Positions 7,564 through 16,034 of a stretch of 64,000 nucleotides of DNA are shown piece by piece; within the stretch, counting starts at the first letter, position 1; each line of letters opens with the position of its first letter. The notes below the pieces were generated by a model. It saw nothing but the letters and a program-made list of their open reading frames with translations. It was not told where the DNA came from and did no database searches. The DNA lies in assembly GCF_900188355.1 (NCBI RefSeq), contig NZ_FZNX01000006.1:175118-239117 (forward strand), read 5' to 3'. The DNA comes from Lutibacter flavus (GTDB taxonomy: Bacteria; Bacteroidota; Bacteroidia; Flavobacteriales; Flavobacteriaceae). The position numbers and the translations under genes are program-made.

Positions 7564-8559
7564 ATGACGACATTACAATTAGCTAAACGAAATATAAAAG
7601 AAAAAGGATTTTTAGATATTGAAACACCTAAAAGTGTTGACTTTGTTAAAGAAATAAAAAAACTTAGAAAGAAAAAAAATGCAATTATTTTAGCACATTA
7701 TTACCAGGAAGATGCAATACAAGATATTGCTGATTTTGTTGGTGATAGCTTGGCTTTAGCGCAAAAAGCAGCAACTACAGATGCTGATATAATAGTTTTT
7801 GCAGGTGTGCATTTTATGGCCGAAACCGCTAAAATATTAAATCCGAAAAAGAAGGTTTTACTTCCAGATTTAAAAGCAGGCTGTTCATTGGCAGATTCTT
7901 GTCCTCCAGCTGATTTTGAAGCATTTAAAAAAGAAAATCCAAATCATATTGTAGTTTCTTATGTTAATACTTCAGCAGAAATAAAAGCCCTTACAGATAT
8001 TGTTTGTACTTCCTCAAATGCTGAAAAAATTATAAATTCTATTCCAAAAGATAGACCAATCATTTTTGCTCCTGATAGAAATTTAGGTGCTTGGCTAATT
8101 AAAAAAACTGGTAGAGATATGTTGCTTTGGGATGGTGCTTGTATGGTTCACGAGGCCTTTTCTATTGATAAAATATTAAAATTATATGCTGAAAATCCTG
8201 GTTCAGAAATTATTGCTCACCCAGAGTCTGAAGCACATTTGTTAAAAGTTGCTAAATATGTTGGATCAACATCTGGACTACTAAATTATGTAAAAACAAG
8301 TAAAGCCAAAACGTTTATTGTTGCAACTGAAGTTGGTATTTTACATAAAATGAGACAAGATTCTCCAGACAAAATTTTAATTCCAGCTCCTGTTGAAGAT
8401 GATAGTTGCAACTGTAGCGAGTGTTTTTATATGAAAATGAATACTATGAAAAAATTGTATTTATGTTTAAAACACGAATTACCACACGTTGAAGTTGATC
8501 CAGAACTAAGTAAAAAAGCTCTAGTTTCAATAGAACGAATGCTAGAACTTTCTAAATAA
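7564..8559 (+). CDS. nadA: Quinolinate synthase NadA
   Basis: Condenses iminoaspartate with dihydroxyacetone phosphate to quinolinate in NAD synthesis, using a [4Fe-4S] cluster. The three conserved cysteine contexts are present: KAGCSLADSC, DIVCTSSNA and CNCSECFYMKMN. AHYYQEDAIQDIADFVGDS is the family's first substrate-binding segment. I chose ATG at 7564 (331 residues, MTTLQLAKRN). A longer reading frame from a TTG at 7522 would start inside the upstream hairpin and adds 14 residues without family support. nadB follows after 10 bases, so the two form one operon for consecutive steps. Confidence 0.95.
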   Translation: MTTLQLAKRNIKEKGFLDIETPKSVDFVKEIKKLRKKKNAIILAHYYQEDAIQDIADFVGDSLALAQKAATTDADIIVFAGVHFMAETAKILNPKKKVLLPDLKAGCSLADSCPPADFEAFKKENPNHIVVSYVNTSAEIKALTDIVCTSSNAEKIINSIPKDRPIIFAPDRNLGAWLIKKTGRDMLLWDGACMVHEAFSIDKILKLYAENPGSEIIAHPESEAHLLKVAKYVGSTSGLLNYVKTSKAKTFIVATEVGILHKMRQDSPDKILIPAPVEDDSCNCSECFYMKMNTMKKLYLCLKHELPHVEVDPELSKKALVSIERMLELSK

Positions 8560-8569
8560 ATTCATTCAA

Positions 8570-10153
8570 ATGAATGCTTCAAAAAAAATACATAAATCAG
8601 ATTTTTTAGTAATTGGTTCAGGAATTGCGGGGCTATCTTTTGCATTAAAAACTGCACAAAATTTTAAAGATGCCACAATAACTATTATTACCAAAAACGA
8701 AAAAAATGAGTGTAATACAAAATATGCTCAAGGTGGAATTTCCACAGTTTGGGATAAAACAGTAGATTCATTTGAACAACATATAGAAGACACATTACTT
8801 GCTGGAGATGGAATTTGTGATGAAAAAATAGTTAAAATGGTTGTTGAAGAAGCTCCAGAACGCTTACAGGAATTAATTGACTGGGGTACAAAATTTGACA
8901 AAACTACTAATGGAAATTATTCCTTAGGAAGAGAAGGAGGACATTCTCAGGATAGAATTTTACATCATAAAGACATTACTGGTGCTGAAATAGAACGAGC
9001 ACTAATTGAAAAAGTTGAAAAAGCTGAGAATATTACTTTTTTAACCTACCATTATGCTATTGATCTTATAACTGAGCATCAAGTAAAAAAACAACAAACC
9101 AAAAGACAAGAAAAAATAACTTGCTATGGTGCTTATGTTTTAGATGAAAAGAAAAGCATTGTTAAAACATTTTCTGCAAAAGTTACTATGTTAGCTACTG
9201 GTGGAAACGGGCAAGTTTATAGCACCACAACAAATCCTGTAATTGCAACTGGAGATGGAATAGCAATGGCTTATAGAGCAAAAGCAGAAATTTCTGATAT
9301 GGAATTTATTCAATTTCATCCGACAGCATTATTCAATCCGGGAGAATATCCTGCTTTTTTAATTTCAGAAGCAGTTAGAGGTGAAGGTGCTATTTTAAGA
9401 GATTATTATGGCGAGCGATTTATGAAGAAATACGATGATCGGGAAGAATTAGCCTCTCGTGATATTGTTGCCAGAGCAATTGATAATGAACTTAAAAAAA
9501 GTGGTACACCACATGTGTATTTAGATTGTACACATCTAGATTATAAAGCTTTTAAAAAGCATTTTCCTAATATTACTGAAAAATGTATGAGCTTAGGTAT
9601 TGATGTTAGAAAAGATTACATACCTGTTTCTCCTGCTCAGCACTATATTTGTGGAGGCGTAAATATTAATAAAAAAGGAAAAACTTCCTTAAAAAACTTA
9701 TATGCATCTGGTGAAGTTACACGATCTGGATTGCACGGAGCTAACAGACTAGCATCAAACTCATTATTAGAAGGTCTTGTATTTTCCAATAATGCATATG
9801 AAAATCTTAAAAAACGCTTTCATAAAATTAAAGAACCTATAAATGTTCCTGTTTGGAATGATAGTGGTGTTGTGAAAAATATGGAGAAAATTTTAATTAC
9901 TCATGATAGAAATGAAGTAAAAACTATTATGAGTAATTATGTTGGTATTGTTCGGTCAAATGAAAGGCTGTTGCGCGCCGAAAGAAGATTAAGAGTTTTG
10001 TACGAAGACAACAAACGTTTATACGATCATTCTGAGCTTTCTACTGATTTATGTGAATTAAGAAATTTAATAACAACAGCCTATTTAATTACACAGTTTT
10101 CTAAAAATAGAAAAGAAAATAGAGGAGGATTTTATAGTGCTGATTTAGTGTAA
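8570..10153 (+). CDS. nadB: L-aspartate oxidase NadB
   Basis: FAD-dependent oxidase giving iminoaspartate, the substrate of NadA. The dinucleotide-binding motif is VIGSGIAGLSFALK (residues 14-27). The NadB/succinate dehydrogenase signature REGGHSQDRILHHKDITG follows, then FIQFHPTALF, SEAVRGEGAILRD and the C-terminal helical domain. The length of 527 residues is normal for NadB. It follows nadA by 10 bases and is closed by a good terminator, making nadAB a two-gene operon. The ammonia-dependent nadE at 35933 supplies the last step of the same pathway. Confidence 0.95.
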   Translation: MNASKKIHKSDFLVIGSGIAGLSFALKTAQNFKDATITIITKNEKNECNTKYAQGGISTVWDKTVDSFEQHIEDTLLAGDGICDEKIVKMVVEEAPERLQELIDWGTKFDKTTNGNYSLGREGGHSQDRILHHKDITGAEIERALIEKVEKAENITFLTYHYAIDLITEHQVKKQQTKRQEKITCYGAYVLDEKKSIVKTFSAKVTMLATGGNGQVYSTTTNPVIATGDGIAMAYRAKAEISDMEFIQFHPTALFNPGEYPAFLISEAVRGEGAILRDYYGERFMKKYDDREELASRDIVARAIDNELKKSGTPHVYLDCTHLDYKAFKKHFPNITEKCMSLGIDVRKDYIPVSPAQHYICGGVNINKKGKTSLKNLYASGEVTRSGLHGANRLASNSLLEGLVFSNNAYENLKKRFHKIKEPINVPVWNDSGVVKNMEKILITHDRNEVKTIMSNYVGIVRSNERLLRAERRLRVLYEDNKRLYDHSELSTDLCELRNLITTAYLITQFSKNRKENRGGFYSADLV

Positions 10154-10171
10154 ACCATTTATATAACAAAT

Positions 10172-10205
10172 AAAAAAAGGAGCTTTTAAGGCTCCTTTTT
10201 TTATT
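10172..10205 (+). terminator. Rho-independent terminator after nadB
   Basis: AAAAAAAGGAGC ... GCTCCTTTTTTT hairpin with a T-run. The flanking A-run makes it usable in both directions, serving nadB and the convergent M13 peptidase. Confidence 0.85.
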
Positions 10206-10219
10206 ATAATAATATTTTT

Positions 10220-12316
10220 TTACCAGATTTTAACTCGGTCTTCTGGTTTTAAATACATTTTATCACCTTCAACAATATTAAATGCTGTATAAAATGCATC
10301 TACATTTTGAAGTGGCATAAAAGCCCTATACATTCCTGGAGCATGAGGATCCGTTTTTATTTGATTTTTTAAAGCTTCATCTCTGGTTTTAGTTCTCCAA
10401 ATTGTTCCCCAAGACATATAAAAACGTTGTTCAGCTGTAAAACCATCTATATTTTCAGGTCTTCCATTTTGCTCAAAAAATATTTGCAATCCATCATAAG
10501 CAGCATTTATACCTCCCAAATCACCAATATTTTCTCCAAGTGTAAATTCACCATTTAATTTTACATCATCTATTGCAATAACTTCACTGTACTGATCCGT
10601 TAATTTTTTCCCTAAAGCAGTAAACTGTTCTAAATCTTCATCTGTCCACCAATTATTTAAATTACCATCAGCATCAAATCTCGAACCGGAATCATCAAAA
10701 CAATGTGAAATTTCGTGACCAATTACTGCACCAATTCCACCATAATTAACAGCCTCATCTGCTTGGTAATTATAGAAAGGTGGTTGCAATATTGCAGCTG
10801 GAAAAACTATTTCATTATTAACAGGATTAAAATAGGCGTTTACAATTTGAGGTGCCATACCCCACTCTGTTCTATCAACTGGTTTTCCTAATTTATTAAT
10901 ATTTTCTTCAAAGTTCCATTTTGAAATATTTACTGAATTTTGAAAATAAGACCCTCCATCTTTTAAACCTTTAACATCCATTGAAGAATAGTCTTTCCAT
11001 TTATCCGGATAAGCTATTTTAACCGTCATTTTAGTTAGTTTTTCTATTGCTTTTAGCTTGGTTTCATCACTCATCCATTCCAAATCATTAATTCGCTTTT
11101 CAAAACCTAGCATTACATTTTTTATCATCCCTTCCGCCTTAGCTTTTGCTTCGGGCGGGAATTTTTTATCTACATATAATTTACCCAACGCTTCACCAAT
11201 TGAACCATTTAAATTGGCTAAAGCTCTTTCATCTCTTGGTCTTTGTTGTTTTACTCCTTGTAATTCTTTACTATAAAACTCCCAGTTTGCAACTTCCAAT
11301 TCATTGTTTAATAAACTTGCTGCTCTGTCTATTGCAGTCCAACGTAAATATAATTTGATATCATCCATTGAACTTGAAGTTAAAATTTTCTCAACTGCCT
11401 CCATATATTTTGGCTGCATAACAATAACTCTATCCAAATTTTCAATTCCCAAACCTTTAAAATATGTCTCCCAATTTACCGATGGAGTTAAAGCTGTTAA
11501 TTCTTCCATAGTTTTAGGATTGTACAATTTTCTTGTATCTCTAGACTCTTCTTTTGTAAGTCTAGGTTCAGCTAAATTATACTCATATTTAAAAACTTTT
11601 TCAGCATTTAACTTAGCCATTTCCTCTGTATCTCCAAAATATTGAAGCATTCTAGCAATATGAGCTATGTACTTTACTCGTTTCCCTTTAGTATCTTCAT
11701 CTTGATCAACGTAATAATCTCGCGACAATCCTAAACCTGCAGGTGTAACGTAACCTGCATTCATTTTACTATCTTTTAGATCATTAAACACCGCAAAACC
11801 AAAAAAACCACCTTGTCCGTATGGTGACATCTCAGTTAAGAAATTTTGCAAATCTGATAAATTAGATATTTCATCAATTTTAGCTAAAAATGGCTTTATT
11901 GGATCAAGGCCTTGTTGATCTCTGGCTACAGTATCCATTATGGTCTCATAAAAATTTACTGCTTTCTTTTGATCAGATTCTAAAGTTAAATTTCCCTGAG
12001 CATCTTTAAGTTTAGGGAAAGTATCTTCTGCAATAGCTTCACCTAAAATGGTAAGCACATCTGCATCAGTTTTTTTTCTTAACTCATTAAAACCACCCCA
12101 AGAAGTCCTATCTGCTGGAATTTCGGTTTTATCAAACCAATTACCATTTACGTATCTAAAGAAATCATCGTTTGGGCGTACAGTATTATCCATGTTTTCT
12201 ACGATAATTCCAGGTATTTTCTCTACTTCTACTTGTTTTTCTCCTTTACAAGAAATAATAAATAGAAATGCTCCTATTAAAAAATAAGGCATTAATCTTT
12301 TTAAAAAATTTGTCAT
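10220..12316 (-). CDS. M13 family zinc metallopeptidase (neprilysin/PepO-like lipoprotein)
   Basis: A 698-residue exported endopeptidase of the neprilysin family. The N-terminus has a lipoprotein signal (FLIGAFLFIISCKGE), so it is probably anchored in the outer membrane or periplasm. The N-terminal M13_N half opens with RPNDDFFRYVNGNW. The catalytic half carries zinc ligands H534 and H538 with E535 in GHEISHCFDDSGSRFD, and the third ligand in GENIGDLGG downstream. The characteristic C-terminal CRVW-type end is replaced by EDRVKIW. The family cleaves short peptides; the substrate here is unknown. It stands alone between two terminators or gaps. Confidence 0.93.
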   Translation of the reverse strand: MTNFLKRLMPYFLIGAFLFIISCKGEKQVEVEKIPGIIVENMDNTVRPNDDFFRYVNGNWFDKTEIPADRTSWGGFNELRKKTDADVLTILGEAIAEDTFPKLKDAQGNLTLESDQKKAVNFYETIMDTVARDQQGLDPIKPFLAKIDEISNLSDLQNFLTEMSPYGQGGFFGFAVFNDLKDSKMNAGYVTPAGLGLSRDYYVDQDEDTKGKRVKYIAHIARMLQYFGDTEEMAKLNAEKVFKYEYNLAEPRLTKEESRDTRKLYNPKTMEELTALTPSVNWETYFKGLGIENLDRVIVMQPKYMEAVEKILTSSSMDDIKLYLRWTAIDRAASLLNNELEVANWEFYSKELQGVKQQRPRDERALANLNGSIGEALGKLYVDKKFPPEAKAKAEGMIKNVMLGFEKRINDLEWMSDETKLKAIEKLTKMTVKIAYPDKWKDYSSMDVKGLKDGGSYFQNSVNISKWNFEENINKLGKPVDRTEWGMAPQIVNAYFNPVNNEIVFPAAILQPPFYNYQADEAVNYGGIGAVIGHEISHCFDDSGSRFDADGNLNNWWTDEDLEQFTALGKKLTDQYSEVIAIDDVKLNGEFTLGENIGDLGGINAAYDGLQIFFEQNGRPENIDGFTAEQRFYMSWGTIWRTKTRDEALKNQIKTDPHAPGMYRAFMPLQNVDAFYTAFNIVEGDKMYLKPEDRVKIW

Positions 12317-12405
12317 AATTGTGCGATTGAATTAATTCTGGATTATTTTAACATAATTGACAATAAAATAACATTATTTTATTGATTTTTTAGCTTAAAA
12401 TTATG

Positions 12406-12798
12406 TTAAGATTTACTTTTTAGAATTACAGAAATATTTGGTTTAAAATAATTTGGACCCTTCATAACCTTGCCATCTTCACGATAAATCGGTTTGCCAT
12501 CAGCTCCTAATTTACTCATATTACTTCGCTGAATTTCATTAAAAACCTCTTCAATTTTATGTTGCATGCCATGTTCCAAAATAGTTCCACATAAAATATA
12601 AAGCATATCTCCTAAAGCATCTGCCACTTCAACTAAATCATTGTCTTTTGCTGCTTCTAAATATTCTTCGTTTTCTTCAGCCATTAAATCAAAACGTAGT
12701 TTTATTTTTTCCTTTGTTAATTTTGCAATTGGTTCATGATTGACCCCTAATCCAAAGGCTTCATGAAAATCTTGAACTGCTTTTATTTTTTGCTTCAT
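12406..12798 (-). CDS. MazG-like NTP pyrophosphohydrolase (HisE/YvdC-type fold)
   Basis: All-alpha nucleotide pyrophosphohydrolase of 130 residues. The metal-binding acidic pattern is visible as LMAEENEEYLEAAKDNDLVEVADALGDMLYILCGTI: an ExxE helix followed by ExxD. The C-terminal GADGKPIYREDGKVMKGPNYFKP is characteristic of a subgroup often labelled phosphoribosyl-ATP pyrophosphohydrolase-like, but it is not the histidine gene hisE in a his operon. It probably cleaves non-canonical or surplus NTPs. The SDR gene upstream ends 33 bases before its start, so they may be co-transcribed. Confidence 0.8.
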   Translation of the reverse strand: MKQKIKAVQDFHEAFGLGVNHEPIAKLTKEKIKLRFDLMAEENEEYLEAAKDNDLVEVADALGDMLYILCGTILEHGMQHKIEEVFNEIQRSNMSKLGADGKPIYREDGKVMKGPNYFKPNISVILKSKS

Positions 12799-12831
12799 TT
12801 AAATTTTAATTTCTAATTAGTTTCTATGGTA

Positions 12832-13548
12832 TTAAGAGAATTTATACAATAATTTAGTTGGAACTATTTTTAAAACTAGTGCTACTATTCGCCAACGTTT
12901 AGTAATGTAAGCTTTTCTCTTTTTCTTTTTTATAGCTGAATAAATTTGTATGGTTGCCTTATCTAACGGAGCCATCCAAAATGTTTTTCCTAAAGCCATT
13001 GCTGTATCCACAAACCCTGGCTGAATATCTGTAACATAAATGGTGGCTTTACTCCTTTTCCCTTTCATCCAAAGGGATTCTAAATAATTTGCCTGAAATG
13101 CTTTTGATGCAAAATATGCAGGTGCATGTCTATTTCCTCTAATTGAAGCAATAGATGAAATTCCAACTAAATGACCAAAACCTTGTTCTCTAAAATAATT
13201 AAAAGCTAAACCGTATATTTTGGAAGCAGCTAGAATATTTGTATTTAAAATTGGTGATTCTATCTCCCAATCTAATTTATAATTAGCCTCACCAACACCA
13301 GAACTATAAACAATTAAATCTACTGTTTCAACTTCATTTTTTAGGTCGTTAAATAGGTTTTTACATGACTCTAAATTAGTAACGTCTTGTACTTTTAAGG
13401 TGTAATTATTTGGACTCGTTTCTTTTAATTCATTCAGCAAATTTTCTCGTCTGCCAGTTATAATCACATGGTATCCATCTTCCACTAAAAGTTTGGCAAG
13501 TTCTTTACCAATTCCTGAGGTTGCTCCAATAATTAATGCATTTTTCAT
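12832..13548 (-). CDS. Short-chain dehydrogenase/reductase
   Basis: A classical SDR of 238 residues. The cofactor motif is GATSGIG at residues 8-14, TGRR at 31-34 suggests NADP preference, and the catalytic set is S131/S132 and Y145-x-x-x-K149 (YFASK). The C-terminus is basic and hydrophobic (KKKKRKAYITKRWRIVALVLKIVP), which suggests membrane association as seen in several flavobacterial SDRs. The substrate cannot be assigned. It is divergent from the small membrane protein gene at 13593. Confidence 0.88.
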   Translation of the reverse strand: MKNALIIGATSGIGKELAKLLVEDGYHVIITGRRENLLNELKETSPNNYTLKVQDVTNLESCKNLFNDLKNEVETVDLIVYSSGVGEANYKLDWEIESPILNTNILAASKIYGLAFNYFREQGFGHLVGISSIASIRGNRHAPAYFASKAFQANYLESLWMKGKRSKATIYVTDIQPGFVDTAMALGKTFWMAPLDKATIQIYSAIKKKKRKAYITKRWRIVALVLKIVPTKLLYKFS

Positions 13549-13562
13549 ATTAAAAAATTACG

Positions 13563-13570
13563 TACTTTTG
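13563..13570 (+). promoter_or_regulatory. Predicted -7 box of the 61-residue membrane protein gene
   Basis: TACTTTTG, 22 bases before the ATG at 13593. Confidence 0.45.
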
Positions 13571-13592
13571 ATGTTAAATATACACATTTAAT

Positions 13593-13778
13593 ATGTTTAG
13601 CAAAGGACAATTAATTTTTGCCGTTTTTTTTATAATTGCATTTACAATTTTAATGATTTGGAGTTATAGAAAAGACATTAAGGTTCATAAAAAGTATTAT
13701 AAGAACACTTTTATTTTATTAATAGCCTTATTTTTAATAATTGCAATATTTACTTTAATCACGTTTTCTTTACATTAA
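13593..13778 (+). CDS. 61-residue two-helix membrane protein
   Basis: A small protein with two hydrophobic helices (residues 5-23 and 40-59) joined by a basic loop containing RKDIKVHKKYYKN. The loop charge suggests that both termini lie outside the cytoplasm. The ATG follows a TAnnTTTG box by 22 bases and the coding composition is like its neighbours, so it is likely a real gene. No function is known to me; similar short proteins are common in Flavobacteriaceae. Confidence 0.65.
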   Translation: MFSKGQLIFAVFFIIAFTILMIWSYRKDIKVHKKYYKNTFILLIALFLIIAIFTLITFSLH

Positions 13779-13803
13779 ATTACTATACATTTATTTAGTA
13801 AAT

Positions 13804-13811
13804 TAGCTTTG
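13804..13811 (+). promoter_or_regulatory. Predicted -7 box of the SRPBCC/GyrI-like gene
   Basis: TAGCTTTG, 24 bases before the ATG at 13836, giving a predicted leader of about 18 bases. Confidence 0.5.
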
Positions 13812-13835
13812 CATTTAAACTAAATCTAATTTCTT

Positions 13836-14846
13836 ATGAAAATTTTAAAATATATTCTTCTTTTACTTTTAATCTTAGTAATTGGATCTGCTATTTATAT
13901 TGCAACATTAGAATCTAAATACGATATAAAACGAACAAGAATTATAAAAGCTCCGGCTGAAGTAATTTTTAATAATATTAATGATTTTAAAAATTGGGAA
14001 CATTGGGGTCCTTGGATGGAAATGGACTCAACAATTGTGGCTTCTTACCCAGAAGTTACGTCGGGAGTAGGCGCATCTTATACTTGGACAGGAAAAGATG
14101 GACTTGGTTCTATGAAAACAGTTTCCTTAATTCCAAATAAAGAAATAATACAACAAATAGATTTTGGGACTGGAAGTACACCTGAAGTTTATTGGGATAT
14201 AACAAGAACTGACACTGGTAATGCTGTTACCTGGGGAATGAGAGGAAAGAGCTCATTTGGAGAAAAAATTTATTGGTTAACACAAGGTGGGATTGAAAAA
14301 AATATGGTTCCAATGCACGATAGAGGCCTTGAACTTTTAGAGCAACACCTTATTAAAGAAATGGACAAACATTCCTTTACTATAGTTGGTGAAATTGATT
14401 ATGGAGGTGGATTTTATTTATACCAAACAACTTCTTGTAAAATTGATGTAGTTGATAAGAAAATGGGAGAAATGTTCCCTGCAGTTATTAAATATATGGA
14501 AGACAATTCAATTGAAGCTTCTGGCAAACCATTTTTGTTAACTCATAACTGGGATGAAGCAAATAATACTACCATGTTTTCAACTTGTGTGCCTGTAAAA
14601 GAAAGAGTAATTACTACTGATGATGTATTAACCGGTTTTTTAAAGCCTCAAAAAACATTTAAAACTATTTACAAAGGAAGTTATTCATACTCTTATAAAG
14701 CCTGGGAAGCTGCTTATAAAGATTTAGTTAAACAAGGATTTACTGAATTAGAAGGTGGCGAACCTTTTGAAGTTTATACAGTTCGTCCAGGTGATGATCC
14801 AAATCCAGCTAATTGGATAACAGAAATTTACATTCCAATAAAATAA
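13836..14846 (+). CDS. SRPBCC domain fused to a GyrI-like effector-binding domain, membrane-anchored
   Basis: A 336-residue protein in three parts. Residues 3-24 are one membrane helix or uncleaved signal. Residues about 30-175 form an SRPBCC (START-like, polyketide cyclase type) hydrophobic-ligand domain, with IKAPAEVIFNNINDFKNWEHWGPW at its start. The C-terminal half, about 180-336, is a GyrI-like/AraC effector-binding domain, seen in KAWEAAYKDLVKQGF and the closing FEVYTVRPGDDPNPANWITEIYIPI. The ligand is unknown. No DNA-binding domain is present, so it is not itself a transcription factor. A strong two-way terminator follows. Confidence 0.8.
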   Translation: MKILKYILLLLLILVIGSAIYIATLESKYDIKRTRIIKAPAEVIFNNINDFKNWEHWGPWMEMDSTIVASYPEVTSGVGASYTWTGKDGLGSMKTVSLIPNKEIIQQIDFGTGSTPEVYWDITRTDTGNAVTWGMRGKSSFGEKIYWLTQGGIEKNMVPMHDRGLELLEQHLIKEMDKHSFTIVGEIDYGGGFYLYQTTSCKIDVVDKKMGEMFPAVIKYMEDNSIEASGKPFLLTHNWDEANNTTMFSTCVPVKERVITTDDVLTGFLKPQKTFKTIYKGSYSYSYKAWEAAYKDLVKQGFTELEGGEPFEVYTVRPGDDPNPANWITEIYIPIK

Positions 14847-14853
14847 ACAATTT

Positions 14854-14887
14854 AAAAAAGAGCGAATTTAAATTCGCTCTTTTTTTA
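14854..14887. terminator. Bidirectional terminator between SRPBCC gene and tag
   Basis: AAAAAAGAGCGAATTT paired with AAATTCGCTCTTTTTT: a near-perfect palindrome with A-run and T-run, serving both convergent genes. The last bases overlap the tag stop codon. Confidence 0.88.
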
Positions 14888-15448
14888 TACTTCATGATAC
14901 CTAAAGCAATCCGTTATGTGATCGTTAACTATTCCTGTCGCTTGCATATGGGCATAAATAACTGTTGAACCCACAAATTTAAAACCACGTTTTTTTAAGT
15001 CTTTTGAAATAATATCTGAAAGTTCTGTAGTTGCTGGAACATCCTCTAAAGATTTTGGTTTATTTTTAATAGGTTTTCCATTTGTAAATTTCCATATATA
15101 ATTGGAAAAAGAACCAAACTCTTTTTGAACTTCCATAAAAGCAATTGCATTTGAAATGGTAGCTTTTATTTTAAGCTTGTTTCTAATAATTCCGGCATTT
15201 TGTATAAGTTCATCAAACTTATCTTCATTATATGTTGCTATTTTTTTATAATTGAAATTATCAAAAGCAACTCTAAAATTTTCTCGTTTTCTTAGAATTG
15301 TAATCCAACTTAAACCTGCCTGGAAAGTTTCTAAAATAAGAAACTCAAAAAGTTTTGCATCATCATAAACGGGCACACCCCATTCTGTATCATGATACTC
15401 CATATAAAGTGGATCATTTCCACACCAATTACAGCGTATTTTATTCAT
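14885..15448 (-). CDS. tag: DNA-3-methyladenine glycosylase I
   Basis: Base-excision repair enzyme that removes 3-methyladenine. The family hallmarks are all present: the N-terminal zinc site CxWC and YHDTEWGVP, GLSWITILRKRENF, and the C-terminal HMQATGIVNDHITDC that supplies the last zinc ligands. I chose ATG at 15448 (187 residues, MNKIRCNWCGND), the usual Tag start. A longer frame from TTG at 15490 would overlap the predicted -7 box at 15488-15495 and so cannot be on that transcript. The 3' end abuts the shared terminator. Confidence 0.94.
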   Translation of the reverse strand: MNKIRCNWCGNDPLYMEYHDTEWGVPVYDDAKLFEFLILETFQAGLSWITILRKRENFRVAFDNFNYKKIATYNEDKFDELIQNAGIIRNKLKIKATISNAIAFMEVQKEFGSFSNYIWKFTNGKPIKNKPKSLEDVPATTELSDIISKDLKKRGFKFVGSTVIYAHMQATGIVNDHITDCFRYHEV

Positions 15449-15487
15449 CGTATTTCCATTTAACTGACAAGATAAAATAATTATTTT

Positions 15488-15495
15488 CAAAGTTA
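15488..15495 (-). promoter_or_regulatory. Predicted -7 box of tag
   Basis: Minus-strand TAACTTTG, 39 bases before the ATG at 15448. It decides the start of tag by excluding the upstream TTG. Confidence 0.5.
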
Positions 15496-15543
15496 AAATC
15501 GGAATGATTTTTGTGCCTTTAATAACCTAAAAAACACCTAATT

Positions 15544-15948
15544 ATGAAAAAAATACTTTATTATTTAGCAATTGGGTTATTTATTGTTGGATGCAGTTCA
15601 ACAACAAAAACTACCAATACAGAGAAACAACTTCCCGAAGGAGCCGTAAGAATAGCTAATGACGAATTAGAATACGAAATTATTATAATTGACCCTGGAT
15701 TTAATACATATTTACTTACAATAGCCAAACCAGCTAATTATTATTCTCAAGATTATTACGAAATAAAAAATAAATTTTATGTTACTGAGTGGAATATTAG
15801 AGCTAGAAATCCTTTAAGATATAACAGTTCTATTTATGAAAACGTTATTGATTACGATTCTAATATTGATTATGGTTTGGATGTAAATTACAAACTTTAT
15901 AACTACTTTAAATTTGTAGAATATAAATACCGTCAAAAGTTCTTTTAA
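15544..15948 (+). CDS. DUF6146-like lipoprotein
   Basis: A 134-residue lipoprotein: MKKILYYLAIGLFIVGCSS has a clear lipobox with Cys 17. The mature part is rich in tyrosine and ends in YNYFKFVEYKYRQKFF. The core (ELEYEIIIIDPGFNTYL ... YYSQDYYEIKNKFYVTEWNIR) matches my memory of the flavobacterial DUF6146 family; that assignment is from memory and not checked. The function is unknown. It is monocistronic and followed by an imperfect terminator. Confidence 0.65.
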   Translation: MKKILYYLAIGLFIVGCSSTTKTTNTEKQLPEGAVRIANDELEYEIIIIDPGFNTYLLTIAKPANYYSQDYYEIKNKFYVTEWNIRARNPLRYNSSIYENVIDYDSNIDYGLDVNYKLYNYFKFVEYKYRQKFF

Positions 15949-15984
15949 AAAAAAATGTATTAATTAACAAGAGGATAAATAAAA

Positions 15985-16012
15985 AAGACTCACCATTGGA
16001 GAGCCTTTTTTA
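15985..16012 (+). terminator. Imperfect terminator after the DUF6146-like gene
   Basis: AAGACTCACCATTGGAGAGCC folds as an interrupted hairpin and is followed by a T-run (TTTTTTATTTTT). Confidence 0.55.
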
Positions 16013-16034
16013 TTTTTACTAAAAATGATGTTTC

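Noticed and set aside
11058..12287. Several plus-strand frames opposite the M13 peptidase gene
   Set aside because: They are shadows of a well-supported coding region and match no known protein pattern.
10220..12316. Endothelin-converting or virulence role for the M13 peptidase
   Set aside because: Family membership supports a zinc endopeptidase; nothing in the sequence or context supports a specific substrate.
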